A DNA stretch of 64,000 bases from Propionicimonas sp. (GTDB lineage Bacteria > Actinomycetota > Actinomycetes > Propionibacteriales > Propionibacteriaceae): assembly GCF_029975155.1 (NCBI RefSeq), contig NZ_JARKPQ010000299.1, positions 1 to 64,000 of the forward strand, given 5' to 3'. A program made the position numbers and the translations under genes. Below the pieces are notes generated by a model. The model made no database searches, was not told the DNA's origin, and was given only the letters and a program-made list of their open reading frames with translations. Each line of letters begins with the position of its first letter. Positions within the stretch are counted from its first letter, which is position 1. Shown here piece after piece: positions 25,283 to 34,000 of the stretch.

Positions 25283-26254
25283 CTACTTCTTCAGGGCGTC
25301 GAGCGCGGCCTGCGCGTTGGCCTTCGTGTAGACGTCGTTGGGCACGATCGTCTCCGCCTCAACCGTCTTGCCCTCGAGCAGATCGGCCGCGGCGTCGGCG
25401 GCCAGAGTGCCCTGCTGGGCCGTGCCCTGGCCGATGGTGGCGGCGAGCTTGCCGTCGAGAACCGCCTGAAGCCCTTCGGAGGTCGCATCGACGCCGTAGA
25501 TCTTGATCTTGCCGGTGAGCTTCTTGTCCGAAACGGCCTTCGCCGCACCGACCGCCATGCCGTCGTTCTGCGAGATGATCGCGTCGATGTTCTTGCCTGA
25601 GTTCAACCAGTTCTCCACCAGCGAGAGCGCCGGCTCGGTCTCCCAGTTCGCGGCGTCCTGGAACACGACCTTGAAGCCGGCGTTCGCGTCGATCACCTTC
25701 TGGAAGCCCTCCGAGCGCCCGACCTGCCCGTCGGAACCCATCGGGCCGAGCAGCAACGCCAGGTCGCCCTTCCCGCCGAGGTCAGCGCTGGCCTGGTCCA
25801 TCACGGCCTTGCCGGTCGCGACATTATCGGCGCCCACATAGGCGTTCGCCGCGCTCGGATCGGAGATCTTCTGGTTGACGATGACGACCTTGACGCCGGC
25901 GGCCTTCGCCGCCCGCACGGCCGGCACGATCCCGTCGACGGACACCGGCTCGATCACGATCGCTCCGACACCCAGGCTCACGGCCTGCTCGATCTGGGTC
26001 TGCTGCTTCGCCGCGTCCTGTGCGGCGTCATAGACCTTGTACTGGTAGCCCCGGGCGGCGACCTGCGCCTCGACCGCACTGGACAGGGTGATCGTGAACT
26101 CGTTGCTCATGTGGGTCATGAACAGCGAGATTGACTTGGTGTCCCGCGCAGGCCCCGATGCCGTGCCGGCAGGCTGCGCGGACGTTGCCGGGGTGCATCC
26201 CGCCGCGAGGGCGATCACCGCGGTCGTCGCGACACCGATGAACAGTTTTCGCAT
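25283..26254 (-). CDS. Sugar ABC transporter substrate-binding lipoprotein (RbsB-like)
   Basis: 323 aa. Signal peptide with lipobox LAAGC puts the acylated Cys at residue 19. The rest is a ribose/galactose-type periplasmic-binding fold (Peripla_BP_4): HMSNEFTITLSS, AIVIEPVSVDGIVPAV, YVGADNVATGKAVMD, ISQNDGMAVGAAKAV and GVDATSEGLQAV. It captures a sugar outside the membrane and delivers it to the permease encoded just upstream. The sugar cannot be read from the sequence. AAAGGAGAG lies four bases before the ATG; 21 bp separate it from the permease stop. Last gene of the ATPase-permease-binding protein operon. Confidence 0.92.
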   Translation of the reverse strand: MRKLFIGVATTAVIALAAGCTPATSAQPAGTASGPARDTKSISLFMTHMSNEFTITLSSAVEAQVAARGYQYKVYDAAQDAAKQQTQIEQAVSLGVGAIVIEPVSVDGIVPAVRAAKAAGVKVVIVNQKISDPSAANAYVGADNVATGKAVMDQASADLGGKGDLALLLGPMGSDGQVGRSEGFQKVIDANAGFKVVFQDAANWETEPALSLVENWLNSGKNIDAIISQNDGMAVGAAKAVSDKKLTGKIKIYGVDATSEGLQAVLDGKLAATIGQGTAQQGTLAADAAADLLEGKTVEAETIVPNDVYTKANAQAALDALKK

Positions 26255-26275
26255 TCTTCTCTCCTTTGAGTTGGA

Positions 26276-27226
26276 TTAGGCAGACACGGCCTTCTTGCCG
26301 CGCAAGTCGAAATAGACGGCGAACGCGATGATCGCGCCCTTGATGATGGCTTGGTAGTTGCTGTTCACACCCAGGATGTCGAGGCCGCTCGAGATCACCG
26401 CAATCAGCAGTGCTCCGATCATTGGGCCATACCACTTACCGGAGCCGCCGGACATCGATACACCACCGATGACCACGGCGGCGATCGCATCCAGTTCGTA
26501 GCCGTTGCCCGCGGTCGGGGACCCCTGCATCGTCCGGGAGGCGACGAGCAGACCGGCCAATCCGGCCAGAACACCCGAGATGGTGTAGACACTGAGGAGG
26601 TAGCGCTTTGTCCGGATACCCGAGACCGTGGCTGCCGCGATGTTGCCACCGAGTCCGTAGATACGCCGTCCGTACACGGTCCTGGTGAGGACGAAGCCGG
26701 AGACCGCAACCGTGATCAGGAAGTAGGGAACCAGGACCGGCACGCCGAGGACGAAGCTCGACGCGATGTTCTCGAAGTCCGGAGGCAAGCCGTAGATCGG
26801 CGAACCACCCGACACGATGAGGGCGAAGCCGCGGACGGCTGTCATCGTCGCCAGCGTGATGATGAACGCGGGCAGCCCCGCGTAGGCGACACCGACGCCG
26901 TTGATGAGCCCCACGAGGGCGCCTGCCGCGAGCGCGGCCAGCATCGCCACGAACAGCGGCACACCCGACGCCTTGGCCGTGATCGCCGCGACCACGCCGG
27001 AGAAGGCCACCACGGCACCGGGCGAGAGGTCGATTCCTCCGGTGATGATCACCAGGGTCATGCCGACGGCGATGATTCCGTTGATCGATGCCTGCTTCAC
27101 GACGTTGACGAGGTTCGCCGGCTGCGCGAACCCGTCCGGCGAGATGGCCATGAAGAAGACCACCAGCAGCAAGAGCACAGCCAGGATGCCGAAGTCGTGT
27201 AGGTATCGCGTGGACCTAATTCTCAC
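26276..27226 (-). CDS. Sugar ABC transporter permease (RbsC-like)
   Basis: 316 aa with about nine to ten hydrophobic helices, of the branched-chain/ribose permease family. Conserved segments are INGIIAVGMTLVIITGGIDLS, AYAGLPAFIITLATM, GGNIAAATVSGI and AAVVIGGVSMSGGSG. I chose the GTG at 27226, which lies 8 bases inside the end of the ATPase gene and has GAGGGTGG upstream; an ATG at 27241 is the alternative. Homodimer forms the membrane channel for the adjacent ATPase and binding protein. Confidence 0.92.
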   Translation of the reverse strand: MRIRSTRYLHDFGILAVLLLLVVFFMAISPDGFAQPANLVNVVKQASINGIIAVGMTLVIITGGIDLSPGAVVAFSGVVAAITAKASGVPLFVAMLAALAAGALVGLINGVGVAYAGLPAFIITLATMTAVRGFALIVSGGSPIYGLPPDFENIASSFVLGVPVLVPYFLITVAVSGFVLTRTVYGRRIYGLGGNIAAATVSGIRTKRYLLSVYTISGVLAGLAGLLVASRTMQGSPTAGNGYELDAIAAVVIGGVSMSGGSGKWYGPMIGALLIAVISSGLDILGVNSNYQAIIKGAIIAFAVYFDLRGKKAVSA

Positions 27227-28772
27227 TGTTACCACCCTCATCGTTCCCAGCAGCGAACATGGAAGCGAGAGCCAGGATCCGCTCCGAATCGAACTCGACG
27301 CGCTCAAGCTCGCCGGTCTTCCTTCCCTCGCACATCACCGCTATGCGATCCGACATCCCCAGCAGTTCACTCATCTCGGAGGAGATCATGATGATCGCTT
27401 TCCCATCGGCGGCGAGGGAGTTTATGAGGCGATAGATCTCCTGCTTGGCCCCTACATCGATTCCTCGGGTTGGCTCGTCGAAGATGATCACGTCCGGATC
27501 GGCTTCGAGCCATTTCGCGAGCACCACCTTCTGCTGGTTCCCCCCAGACAGCGAGACCACCGGTGTGTTGATCGACGGGGTCTTGATTCGCAACTGGTCC
27601 ACGACCCGCGTCGCCGCGGCGTGCTCGGAGCGGGCGCTCAGCACCCCTGCCCTGGCGAAGTCCTCGATCGAGACCAGGGTCACGTTGTCCCGCACCGATC
27701 CGAGCAGGTTGAGCCCGGTCAGCTTCCGGTCCTCGGTGACGAAGGCGATGCCCTCGGCGATGGCATCGGCTGGGTGCCGGATAGCGAGTTCCTTCCCGTT
27801 GTGGACGATCCGGCCCGAGGTCATCGGCCGCAGCCCGAAGACCGCCTCCATGAGTTCCGACCGGCCGGCGCCGACCAGTCCGGCCACGCCGAGCACCTCC
27901 CCGGCACGCACCGAGAGCGACACATGGTCCGCGCGGTCCGAGGTCGCTTCCACGATTTCGAGCACGGTGTCGCCGAACGCCGCATGGCTGCGCTCCGGGT
28001 AGCGCTGGTCGATCGTGCGGTTGACCATGAGACGAATCAGCTCGTCCTCGTTGAGGTCGCTCGCGCGATACTCACCGACGAGCGTGCCGTCCCGCAGCAC
28101 GGTGATGCCATCGGCGATGTCGAAGATCTCGTTCATCTTGTGCGAGATGTAGACGAAAGCGACCCCCCGCTCGCGCAGGCGTCTGATCTGGGCGAACAGC
28201 AGGGCTGCTTCGGCGTCGGTGATCGCCGAGGTGGGCTCGTCCAGGATGATCACGCGCGCGTCCAGGCAGATGGCCTTGACGATCTCGACCAGCTGGGTCT
28301 GGGCGACGCTCAGCGTGCTCACTAGCGCATCCGGGTCAATGGAGATGCCGATGTCGGCGAACAGGTCCCGTGCCTTCGCGCGCATGGCCCGCAGGTCGGC
28401 CAAGGGCGACCAAGACGGGCCGAGCTTGAGTTCGTGACCCATGTAGATGTTCTCTGCCACCGACATGTCCCGTACCGGGTTCAGTTCCTGGTGGACCATG
28501 GCGAGACCGGCCGCCATGGCTTCGTGCGGCCCGCTGAGCGAGACCGGCCGTCCACCCAGGCGGATCTCCCCTCCGTCCGGCCGGTACAGCCCGACGAGGA
28601 TCTTCATCAGCGTCGACTTGCCCGCCCCGTTCTCGCCCATCAGCGCCATCACCTCGCCCGGACGCACGCGCAGGCTCACCGAATCGAGCGCACGGACTCC
28701 TGGAAACGACTTCGTGATGCCGGCCATTTCCAGCGCGAACTCGGGGGCCGCTCCCGGATCTGACGTGCCCAT
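27216..28772 (-). CDS. Sugar ABC transporter ATPase, two-domain (RbsA-like)
   Basis: About 518 aa with two fused ABC domains, as in RbsA/MglA/XylG. N-terminal domain: Walker A GENGAGKST, signature LSVAQTQLVEI and Walker B VIILDEPTSAIT. C-terminal domain: a degenerate GLVGAGRSEL Walker A, LSGGNQQK signature and VIIFDEPTRGID. Such proteins energise import of pentoses or hexoses. First gene of the operon; transcription should start at the promoter at 28880-28908. The divergent ROK gene 270 bp upstream is the likely regulator. Confidence 0.93.
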   Translation of the reverse strand: MGTSDPGAAPEFALEMAGITKSFPGVRALDSVSLRVRPGEVMALMGENGAGKSTLMKILVGLYRPDGGEIRLGGRPVSLSGPHEAMAAGLAMVHQELNPVRDMSVAENIYMGHELKLGPSWSPLADLRAMRAKARDLFADIGISIDPDALVSTLSVAQTQLVEIVKAICLDARVIILDEPTSAITDAEAALLFAQIRRLRERGVAFVYISHKMNEIFDIADGITVLRDGTLVGEYRASDLNEDELIRLMVNRTIDQRYPERSHAAFGDTVLEIVEATSDRADHVSLSVRAGEVLGVAGLVGAGRSELMEAVFGLRPMTSGRIVHNGKELAIRHPADAIAEGIAFVTEDRKLTGLNLLGSVRDNVTLVSIEDFARAGVLSARSEHAAATRVVDQLRIKTPSINTPVVSLSGGNQQKVVLAKWLEADPDVIIFDEPTRGIDVGAKQEIYRLINSLAADGKAIIMISSEMSELLGMSDRIAVMCEGRKTGELERVEFDSERILALASMFAAGNDEGGNSEN

Positions 28773-28879
28773 CACCGCCCGCCTGCCCGCCGAGGCCCCT
28801 GTGCCATCGTCTCCTCCTCGAGTCCACGACGGTCGGTACAGGGTCGGTTGCGACCGGGCTCGCCTCGTGGTGCATCCGC

Positions 28880-28908
28880 ACGCTAACAGGGTTGAGTTTT
28901 GTCGTCAA
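28880..28908 (-). promoter_or_regulatory. Promoter of the sugar transporter operon
   Basis: On the minus strand, TTGACG (28908-28903), a 17-bp spacer and TAGCGT (28885-28880). This is the best -35/-10 pair seen in the window. Its -35 lies inside the first GTTG-N11-CAAC operator candidate, so a bound repressor would block it. Confidence 0.65.
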
Positions 28909-28909
28909 C
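28891..28909. promoter_or_regulatory. Operator candidate 1 (GTTG-N11-CAAC)
   Basis: GTTGAGTTTTGTCGTCAAC, a 19-bp inverted repeat with GTTGA/TCAAC ends overlapping the transporter -35. It has a partner at 28939. ROK-family repressors bind such A/T-centred palindromes; the ROK gene is adjacent. Confidence 0.5.
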
Positions 28910-28938
28910 CTCAAACACGCGAACAATCGATTCTTGGC

Positions 28939-28957
28939 GTTGGATCTCAAAGTCAAC
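28939..28957. promoter_or_regulatory. Operator candidate 2 (GTTG-N11-CAAC)
   Basis: GTTGGATCTCAAAGTCAAC, the same length and outer bases as the site at 28891. The centres are 48 bp apart, so two repressors could bind and interact. It lies upstream of both divergent genes. Confidence 0.45.
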
Positions 28958-29031
28958 TCGGAGGGGGCGGCGGACCACCGACACGCCCCGACTTCTCCCG
29001 GCCAGGCGTAGCTGGGCGCCAGACAAGGCGG

Positions 29032-29037
29032 TAGGGT
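29032..29037 (+). promoter_or_regulatory. -10 element for a leaderless ROK mRNA
   Basis: TAGGGT ends six bases before the GTG of the ROK gene, the right distance for transcription to begin at the start codon itself. No ribosome site is present before that GTG. An identical TAGGGT precedes the GTG at 38116. Confidence 0.45.
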
Positions 29038-29043
29038 GACCAC

Positions 29044-30240
29044 GTGGCGGATGGCACCGTGTTCGGCTCGCAGAGTTCTCTGCGCGAAGCCAATCGTTCC
29101 CGCGTGGTCGAAACCGTCAAGCGATTCGGTGCGATCACGCAGGTAGAACTGGCGGACGCGACCGGCTTGTCACCCGGCACCATCTCGACGATCGTCAAGG
29201 AACTCCAGGAAGCCCGGATCGTCGACACCAGCCCGACCTCCCGCTCCGGTCGCCGCGCCGTCCAGGTGACCCTTGCGCACCAGCTTGGCATCGTCGCCGG
29301 CGCGCACTTCTCCCGCCGGATGCTGCGGGTCGCACTCGCCGACCTGTCCGGAGAGGTGCTGTCCGAACGGCAGCTCCCGCTGGCGAAGGACCACCGGGCC
29401 GACACAGGACTCGACCGGGCCGCAGCCCTCATCTTCGACCTGCTCGACCACTCGAAGGTAAGCCGTCACGAACTGCTCGGCATCGGGGTGGCTATCGGCG
29501 CACCGATCGACCGCGCCACCGGCACGATCTCCGCACCCAACCTGATGCGCGGGTGGGAGGGCGTGCCCATCGCCGAGGCCTTCGAGAAGCGCACAAAAGT
29601 ACCGGTCGCGGTGGACAACGACGCGAACCTGGGAGCGCTCGCCGAAGCCAGGTTCGGCGCCGGACAGGGCTTCGACCCGATCGTGTACATCACTGCGTCG
29701 TACGGCATCGGTGCGGGCCTGTCCATCGGCGGCCAGCCTTTCGGCGGCTACTCCGGTGTCGCCGGAGAGCTCGGGCACATCAGCGTCGATGAGAACGGCC
29801 CGATCTGCCACTGCGGCAACCGAGGCTGCCTCGAGCGAGTGGCAGGTGTCCCCGCGATGCTGGAGTCGCTGCGACTCACGCACGGCAATCTGACCTCCCG
29901 CGACCTCGTCTCCCAGGCGCTGGACGGCGACGTCGCCTGCCGCCGCGTGATCGCCGATTCGGCGCACTACTACGGGCTCGCGCTCGCGAGCGTGTGCAAC
30001 TTCATCGATCCCCAGCGCATCATCGTGGGTGGCGACCTCGCCGATGTGGGCGACATCTTCCTGGAACCGCTCCGGGTCGTCACCTCCCGCTTCACGCTGC
30101 CGGGACTCAGCTCGACGATCGAGATCGTCCCCGCCGCACTCACCCCCCGCTCCGAGCTGCATGGAGCGCTGTTCCGCGCCCTTGAATCCGTCGCCGTCCC
30201 CGGACACGTCGAAGGAGGGACCATCCGTGCCACCGCCTGA
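29044..30240 (+). CDS. ROK-family transcriptional regulator
   Basis: 398 aa. Residues about 15-70 form a winged helix-turn-helix (ITQVELADATGLSPGTISTIVKEL). The rest is the ROK sugar-kinase-like fold: VAVDNDANLGALAEA, the ASYGIGAGLSIGG loop, and the ROK zinc signature GELGHISVDENGPICHCGNRGCLE with its CHCGNRGC cysteines. ROK repressors such as NagC, Mlc or XylR bind a sugar or its phosphate and control uptake genes. Its position, divergent from the transporter with paired palindromes between, makes it the likely regulator. The downstream ABC ATPase gene starts within its last codons. Confidence 0.9.
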   Translation: MADGTVFGSQSSLREANRSRVVETVKRFGAITQVELADATGLSPGTISTIVKELQEARIVDTSPTSRSGRRAVQVTLAHQLGIVAGAHFSRRMLRVALADLSGEVLSERQLPLAKDHRADTGLDRAAALIFDLLDHSKVSRHELLGIGVAIGAPIDRATGTISAPNLMRGWEGVPIAEAFEKRTKVPVAVDNDANLGALAEARFGAGQGFDPIVYITASYGIGAGLSIGGQPFGGYSGVAGELGHISVDENGPICHCGNRGCLERVAGVPAMLESLRLTHGNLTSRDLVSQALDGDVACRRVIADSAHYYGLALASVCNFIDPQRIIVGGDLADVGDIFLEPLRVVTSRFTLPGLSSTIEIVPAALTPRSELHGALFRALESVAVPGHVEGGTIRATA

Positions 30241-31042
30241 CCCCACGAGCGAGCCGCTGCCCCTCCGCTCCCCCACGCTCACGCTGCGCGGGATCGACGT
30301 CTTCTTCGGCGAGAAGCAGGCGCTCGACAGCGTCGACCTGGACCTGTATCCCCGGGAGATCCTCGCCCTCGTCGGCGAGAACGCCGCCGGCAAGTCAGTG
30401 CTCGCCAAAGTGCTCACCGGCCTTTGCCGGCCGAGCGCGGGCACGATCACCGTCGACGGTGCACAGGTCACCATCGGGTCCCCGACAGCTGCCCATCGGC
30501 TCGGTATCGCGACCGTCTTCCAGGATCTCGCCCTCGCCGACAACCTCGATGTCACGGGGAACATCTTCTTCGGACGTGAACTGCACACCAGCGGCGTCAT
30601 GCGTCGCGGTCACATGGAAGCCATCGCGCGGGAGAAGCTCACCGAGATCGGCGCGAAGATCCCGTCCGTTCGCGCACCGGTGGTCACGCTGTCGGGTGGT
30701 CAGCGCCAGTCCGTGGCGATCGCCAGAGCGATGCTCGGCGATCCCCGGATCATCATCCTGGACGAGCCCACGGCGGCGCTGTCGGCAACCCAGACCGCCG
30801 AGGTGCTCGACGTCATCGAGCGGCTGCGCGACCTGGGACGGAGCATCGTCTTCATCAGCCACGATCTGGACGACGTGAGGGCGATCGCGGATCGCGTCGT
30901 GGTGCTGCGCCATGGACGGGTCAACGGCAGCGCTCCCGTCTCCGGGGTGACCTACGAGGCCATCGTGGCGGCGATCACCGGGATCACCGATGCGCTTCCC
31001 GGTACCGGTAGGGGCGCTGTCCCTCGCGTGGTCAACGGCTGA
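30227..31042 (+). CDS. Single-domain sugar-type ABC ATPase
   Basis: 271 aa from a GTG with AGGAGG eight bases upstream, overlapping the ROK stop by 14 bp. One ABC domain only: Walker A GENAAGKSV, Q-loop VFQDLALADN, signature LSGGQRQ, Walker B IIILDEPTAAL, and the H-loop ISHDLDD. It resembles the single-domain ATPases of fructose-type (FrcA) importers more than the fused RbsA type. No permease or binding protein is next to it, so it may serve the divergent transporter, an unlinked permease, or a regulatory role with the ROK protein. The GENAAGKS variant keeps the essential Lys and Ser. Confidence 0.88.
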   Translation: MPPPDPTSEPLPLRSPTLTLRGIDVFFGEKQALDSVDLDLYPREILALVGENAAGKSVLAKVLTGLCRPSAGTITVDGAQVTIGSPTAAHRLGIATVFQDLALADNLDVTGNIFFGRELHTSGVMRRGHMEAIAREKLTEIGAKIPSVRAPVVTLSGGQRQSVAIARAMLGDPRIIILDEPTAALSATQTAEVLDVIERLRDLGRSIVFISHDLDDVRAIADRVVVLRHGRVNGSAPVSGVTYEAIVAAITGITDALPGTGRGAVPRVVNG

Positions 31043-31067
31043 CGGCGCGGAGCGGACGTCGCCGGGC

Positions 31068-34000
31068 TCAGCCGAGCAGCGACCGCAGCTGGCCGAGACC
31101 CACGTTCATCCGGGCGACGTCGGCGGGTCCGTCCGCCACCTGGTGGATGGTGGCGGCACGCGCGGCCAGCGACGGCGCGGACGCCAGCCAGGCGGCCACC
31201 ACCTCCTCGGACGACGCCCCCGGATCGGCGCCGGCCAGCACGGCGGCGGTGAGCTCGGCATGGGCGGCCACCAGTTCGTCGCGCAGGGCCGCCCGCGCCA
31301 TGGCGTCCCAGCGCTCCTGGCGCGGCAGGCCGTCGACGCCGGCGTCCAGCAGGTCGATCCCGACGACAGTGGCCAGCCGGTAGTGCACCTGGGCCACCCG
31401 CAGCGGCGGCAGGCCCAGCCGGTGCGCCACCTCCACGACGCTGAGCAGCGTGTGTGCCTGGGCGGCCGTCGCGATCGTGGCGGCCAGATCGTCCGGCAGC
31501 CCGGCCTCCTGCCAGCGGGTGAGTGCCGCTCGCGCGTCCTCCGCCTGCCCGCCGGCCAGCAGGCCGGACAGCTCCGGCCGGAGCGCGGCCACGTGCGGTC
31601 CGTACTGCGCGACGGCACCGATCACGTCCAGCGCGCCGTGCTGGTGGTGCAACAGCCACCGGGTGGACCGCTCCACCATCCGGCGCAGGGTGACCCGCAG
31701 CTCGGTCGCCGTCGCCGCGGCCAGGCCGCTGTCCCGGCGCAGCCGCACCTCGTCCTTGCCGACCGCGAAGATCGCCCGTGACGCGAGCTGCGCCCTGATG
31801 ATGTCTGCGACGCCGGCCCCGGTCTCCGTCGACAGCCGGTGGTAGGAGGTGATGCCCTGGCTGTTCACGAACCGGTTCACGGCGACGGTCGCGATGATCT
31901 CCCTGGCCAGCCGGTGCCCCGGCATCCGGTCGGCGTAGCGCTCCCGCAGCGGCTCGGGGAAGTACTGGACGAGCCGGTCGGCGAGGTACGGGTCGTCCGG
32001 CAGGTCGGACGCGAGCACCCAGCGGTCGAGCGCGATCTTCGTGTACGACAGCAGCACCGCCAGCTCCGGACGGGTGAGTCCCTCCCCCGCGGCGATCCTC
32101 GCGGTCATCTCGGCCGTGCCGGGCAGTGCCTCCAGCTCCCGGTCCAGCAGCCCTTCCGCCTCCAGGGTCCGCATCCATGACTCGTGCTGGCCGGCGAGCA
32201 CGAGCCGGCGGTACATCGAGTTCGCCAGGGCGAGGTTCTGGTCGAAGTTGTGCGCGAGCACCAGCCGCGCCACCTCGTCGGTCATGGACCCGAGCAGGTC
32301 CCGGCGGTCGTCCTCGGCCAGCCGGCCGGACGCCACCTCCGGCGCGAGCAGGATCTTGATGTTCACCTCGTGGTCGGAGGTGTCCACGCCGGCGGAGTTG
32401 TCGATGAAGTCGGTGTTGATCCGGCCGCCGGCCTGTGCGTACTCCACCCGTCCGCGCTGGGTGAAGCCGAGGTTCCCGCCCTCCGCGACGCAGCGCGCCC
32501 GCACCTGGCGCCCGTTCACCCGGACGGCGTCGTTGGCCTTGTCGCCGGCCTCCGCCTGAGGCTCCGCGGACCCCTTCACGAATGTGCCGACCCCGCCGTT
32601 GAACAGCAGGTCGACCGGCGCTCTGAGGATCGCGCTGACCAGTTCGTTCGGGGTGAGGCGGGCCGTCCCCTCGCGCAGTCCCAGCGCCGCGACGGCGGCA
32701 GCCGACAGCGGCACCGACTTCGCGGCCCTGGAGAACACTCCTCCCCCTGCGGAGATCGCCGCGGCGTCGTAGTCGGCCCACGTCGAGCCGGGCAGGCCGA
32801 ACAGCCGCTGCCGTTCGGCGAACGAGGCCGCCGGGTCCGGGTCGGGGTCGAGGAAGATGTGCAGGTGGTTGAAGGCCGCGACCAGCCGCATCCGGTCGGA
32901 CTGCAGCATGCCATTGCCGAACACGTCCCCGGCCATGTCCCCGATGCCGACGCAGGTGAACTCGTCGGAGGCCGGGTCGAGGCCGAGGTCCGCGAAGTGC
33001 CGCTTCACCGACTCCCACGCCCCGCGGGCGGTGATCCCCATCGCCTTGTGGTCGTAGCCGCTGGAACCACCGGACGCGAACGCGTCCCCCAGCCAGAAGC
33101 CCCGGCCGACCGACACCTCGTTGGCCAGGTCGGAGAAGGTCGCGGTGCCCTTGTCCGCCGCGACCACCAGGTACGGGTCGTCGCCGTCGTAGCGCAGCAC
33201 CCGCTCGGGCGGCACGACGGCCCCGTCGACGATGTTGTCGGTGACGCTGAGCAGCGCGTCCACGAACAGCCGGTAGCACGCGCGGCCCTCCGCCAGCCAG
33301 GCCGCCCGGTCGGACGGATCCGGCAGCCGCTGCGGCACGAAGCCGCCCTTCGCGCCGCTGGGCACGATCACCGTGTTCTTCACCAGCTGGGCCTTCACCA
33401 GCCCGAGCACCTCGGTACGGAAGTCCTCCTTGCGGTCCGACCAGCGCAGGCCGCCGCGGGCGACCGCACCGAACCGCAGGTGGACGCCCTGCACGCGCGG
33501 CGAGTAGACGAACACCTCGAACGCCGGACGCGGCTCCGGCAGCAGCGCCAGCTGTTCGGGCAGCACCTTCAGCGCGAGCACCTCGGCCCCGGTGAAGGCG
33601 TTCGTGCGGACGCAGGCGTCGATGACGGCGAGGAAGGCCCGCAGGATCCGGTCGTGGTCGAGGCTCACCACGGCGTCCAGCTGCGCGGCCAGCCGTACCC
33701 GGTGTGCCGCCACGGCCGCGTCGCGCTCCTGCGTCGTGCCGAAGGCCTCCGGGTCGAACTTCGCGGCGAACACCGCGGCCAGACCGGCGGCCAGCGTCGG
33801 GTTGGCGTTGAGGGCCGTGGCGAGGTAGGGCTGGCTGAACGGCAGGTTGGCCTGCTGCAGGTAGCGGGAGATCGCCCGGAGCCAACTGATCTGCCGCCAG
33901 TCCAGGCCGGCCGCGGCGACCAGCCGGTTGAGGTCGTCCGCCTCGCAGCGCCCGGTCAGGGACGCCACGAAGACGTCCATGAACCGGCGCCGCAGGCTCA

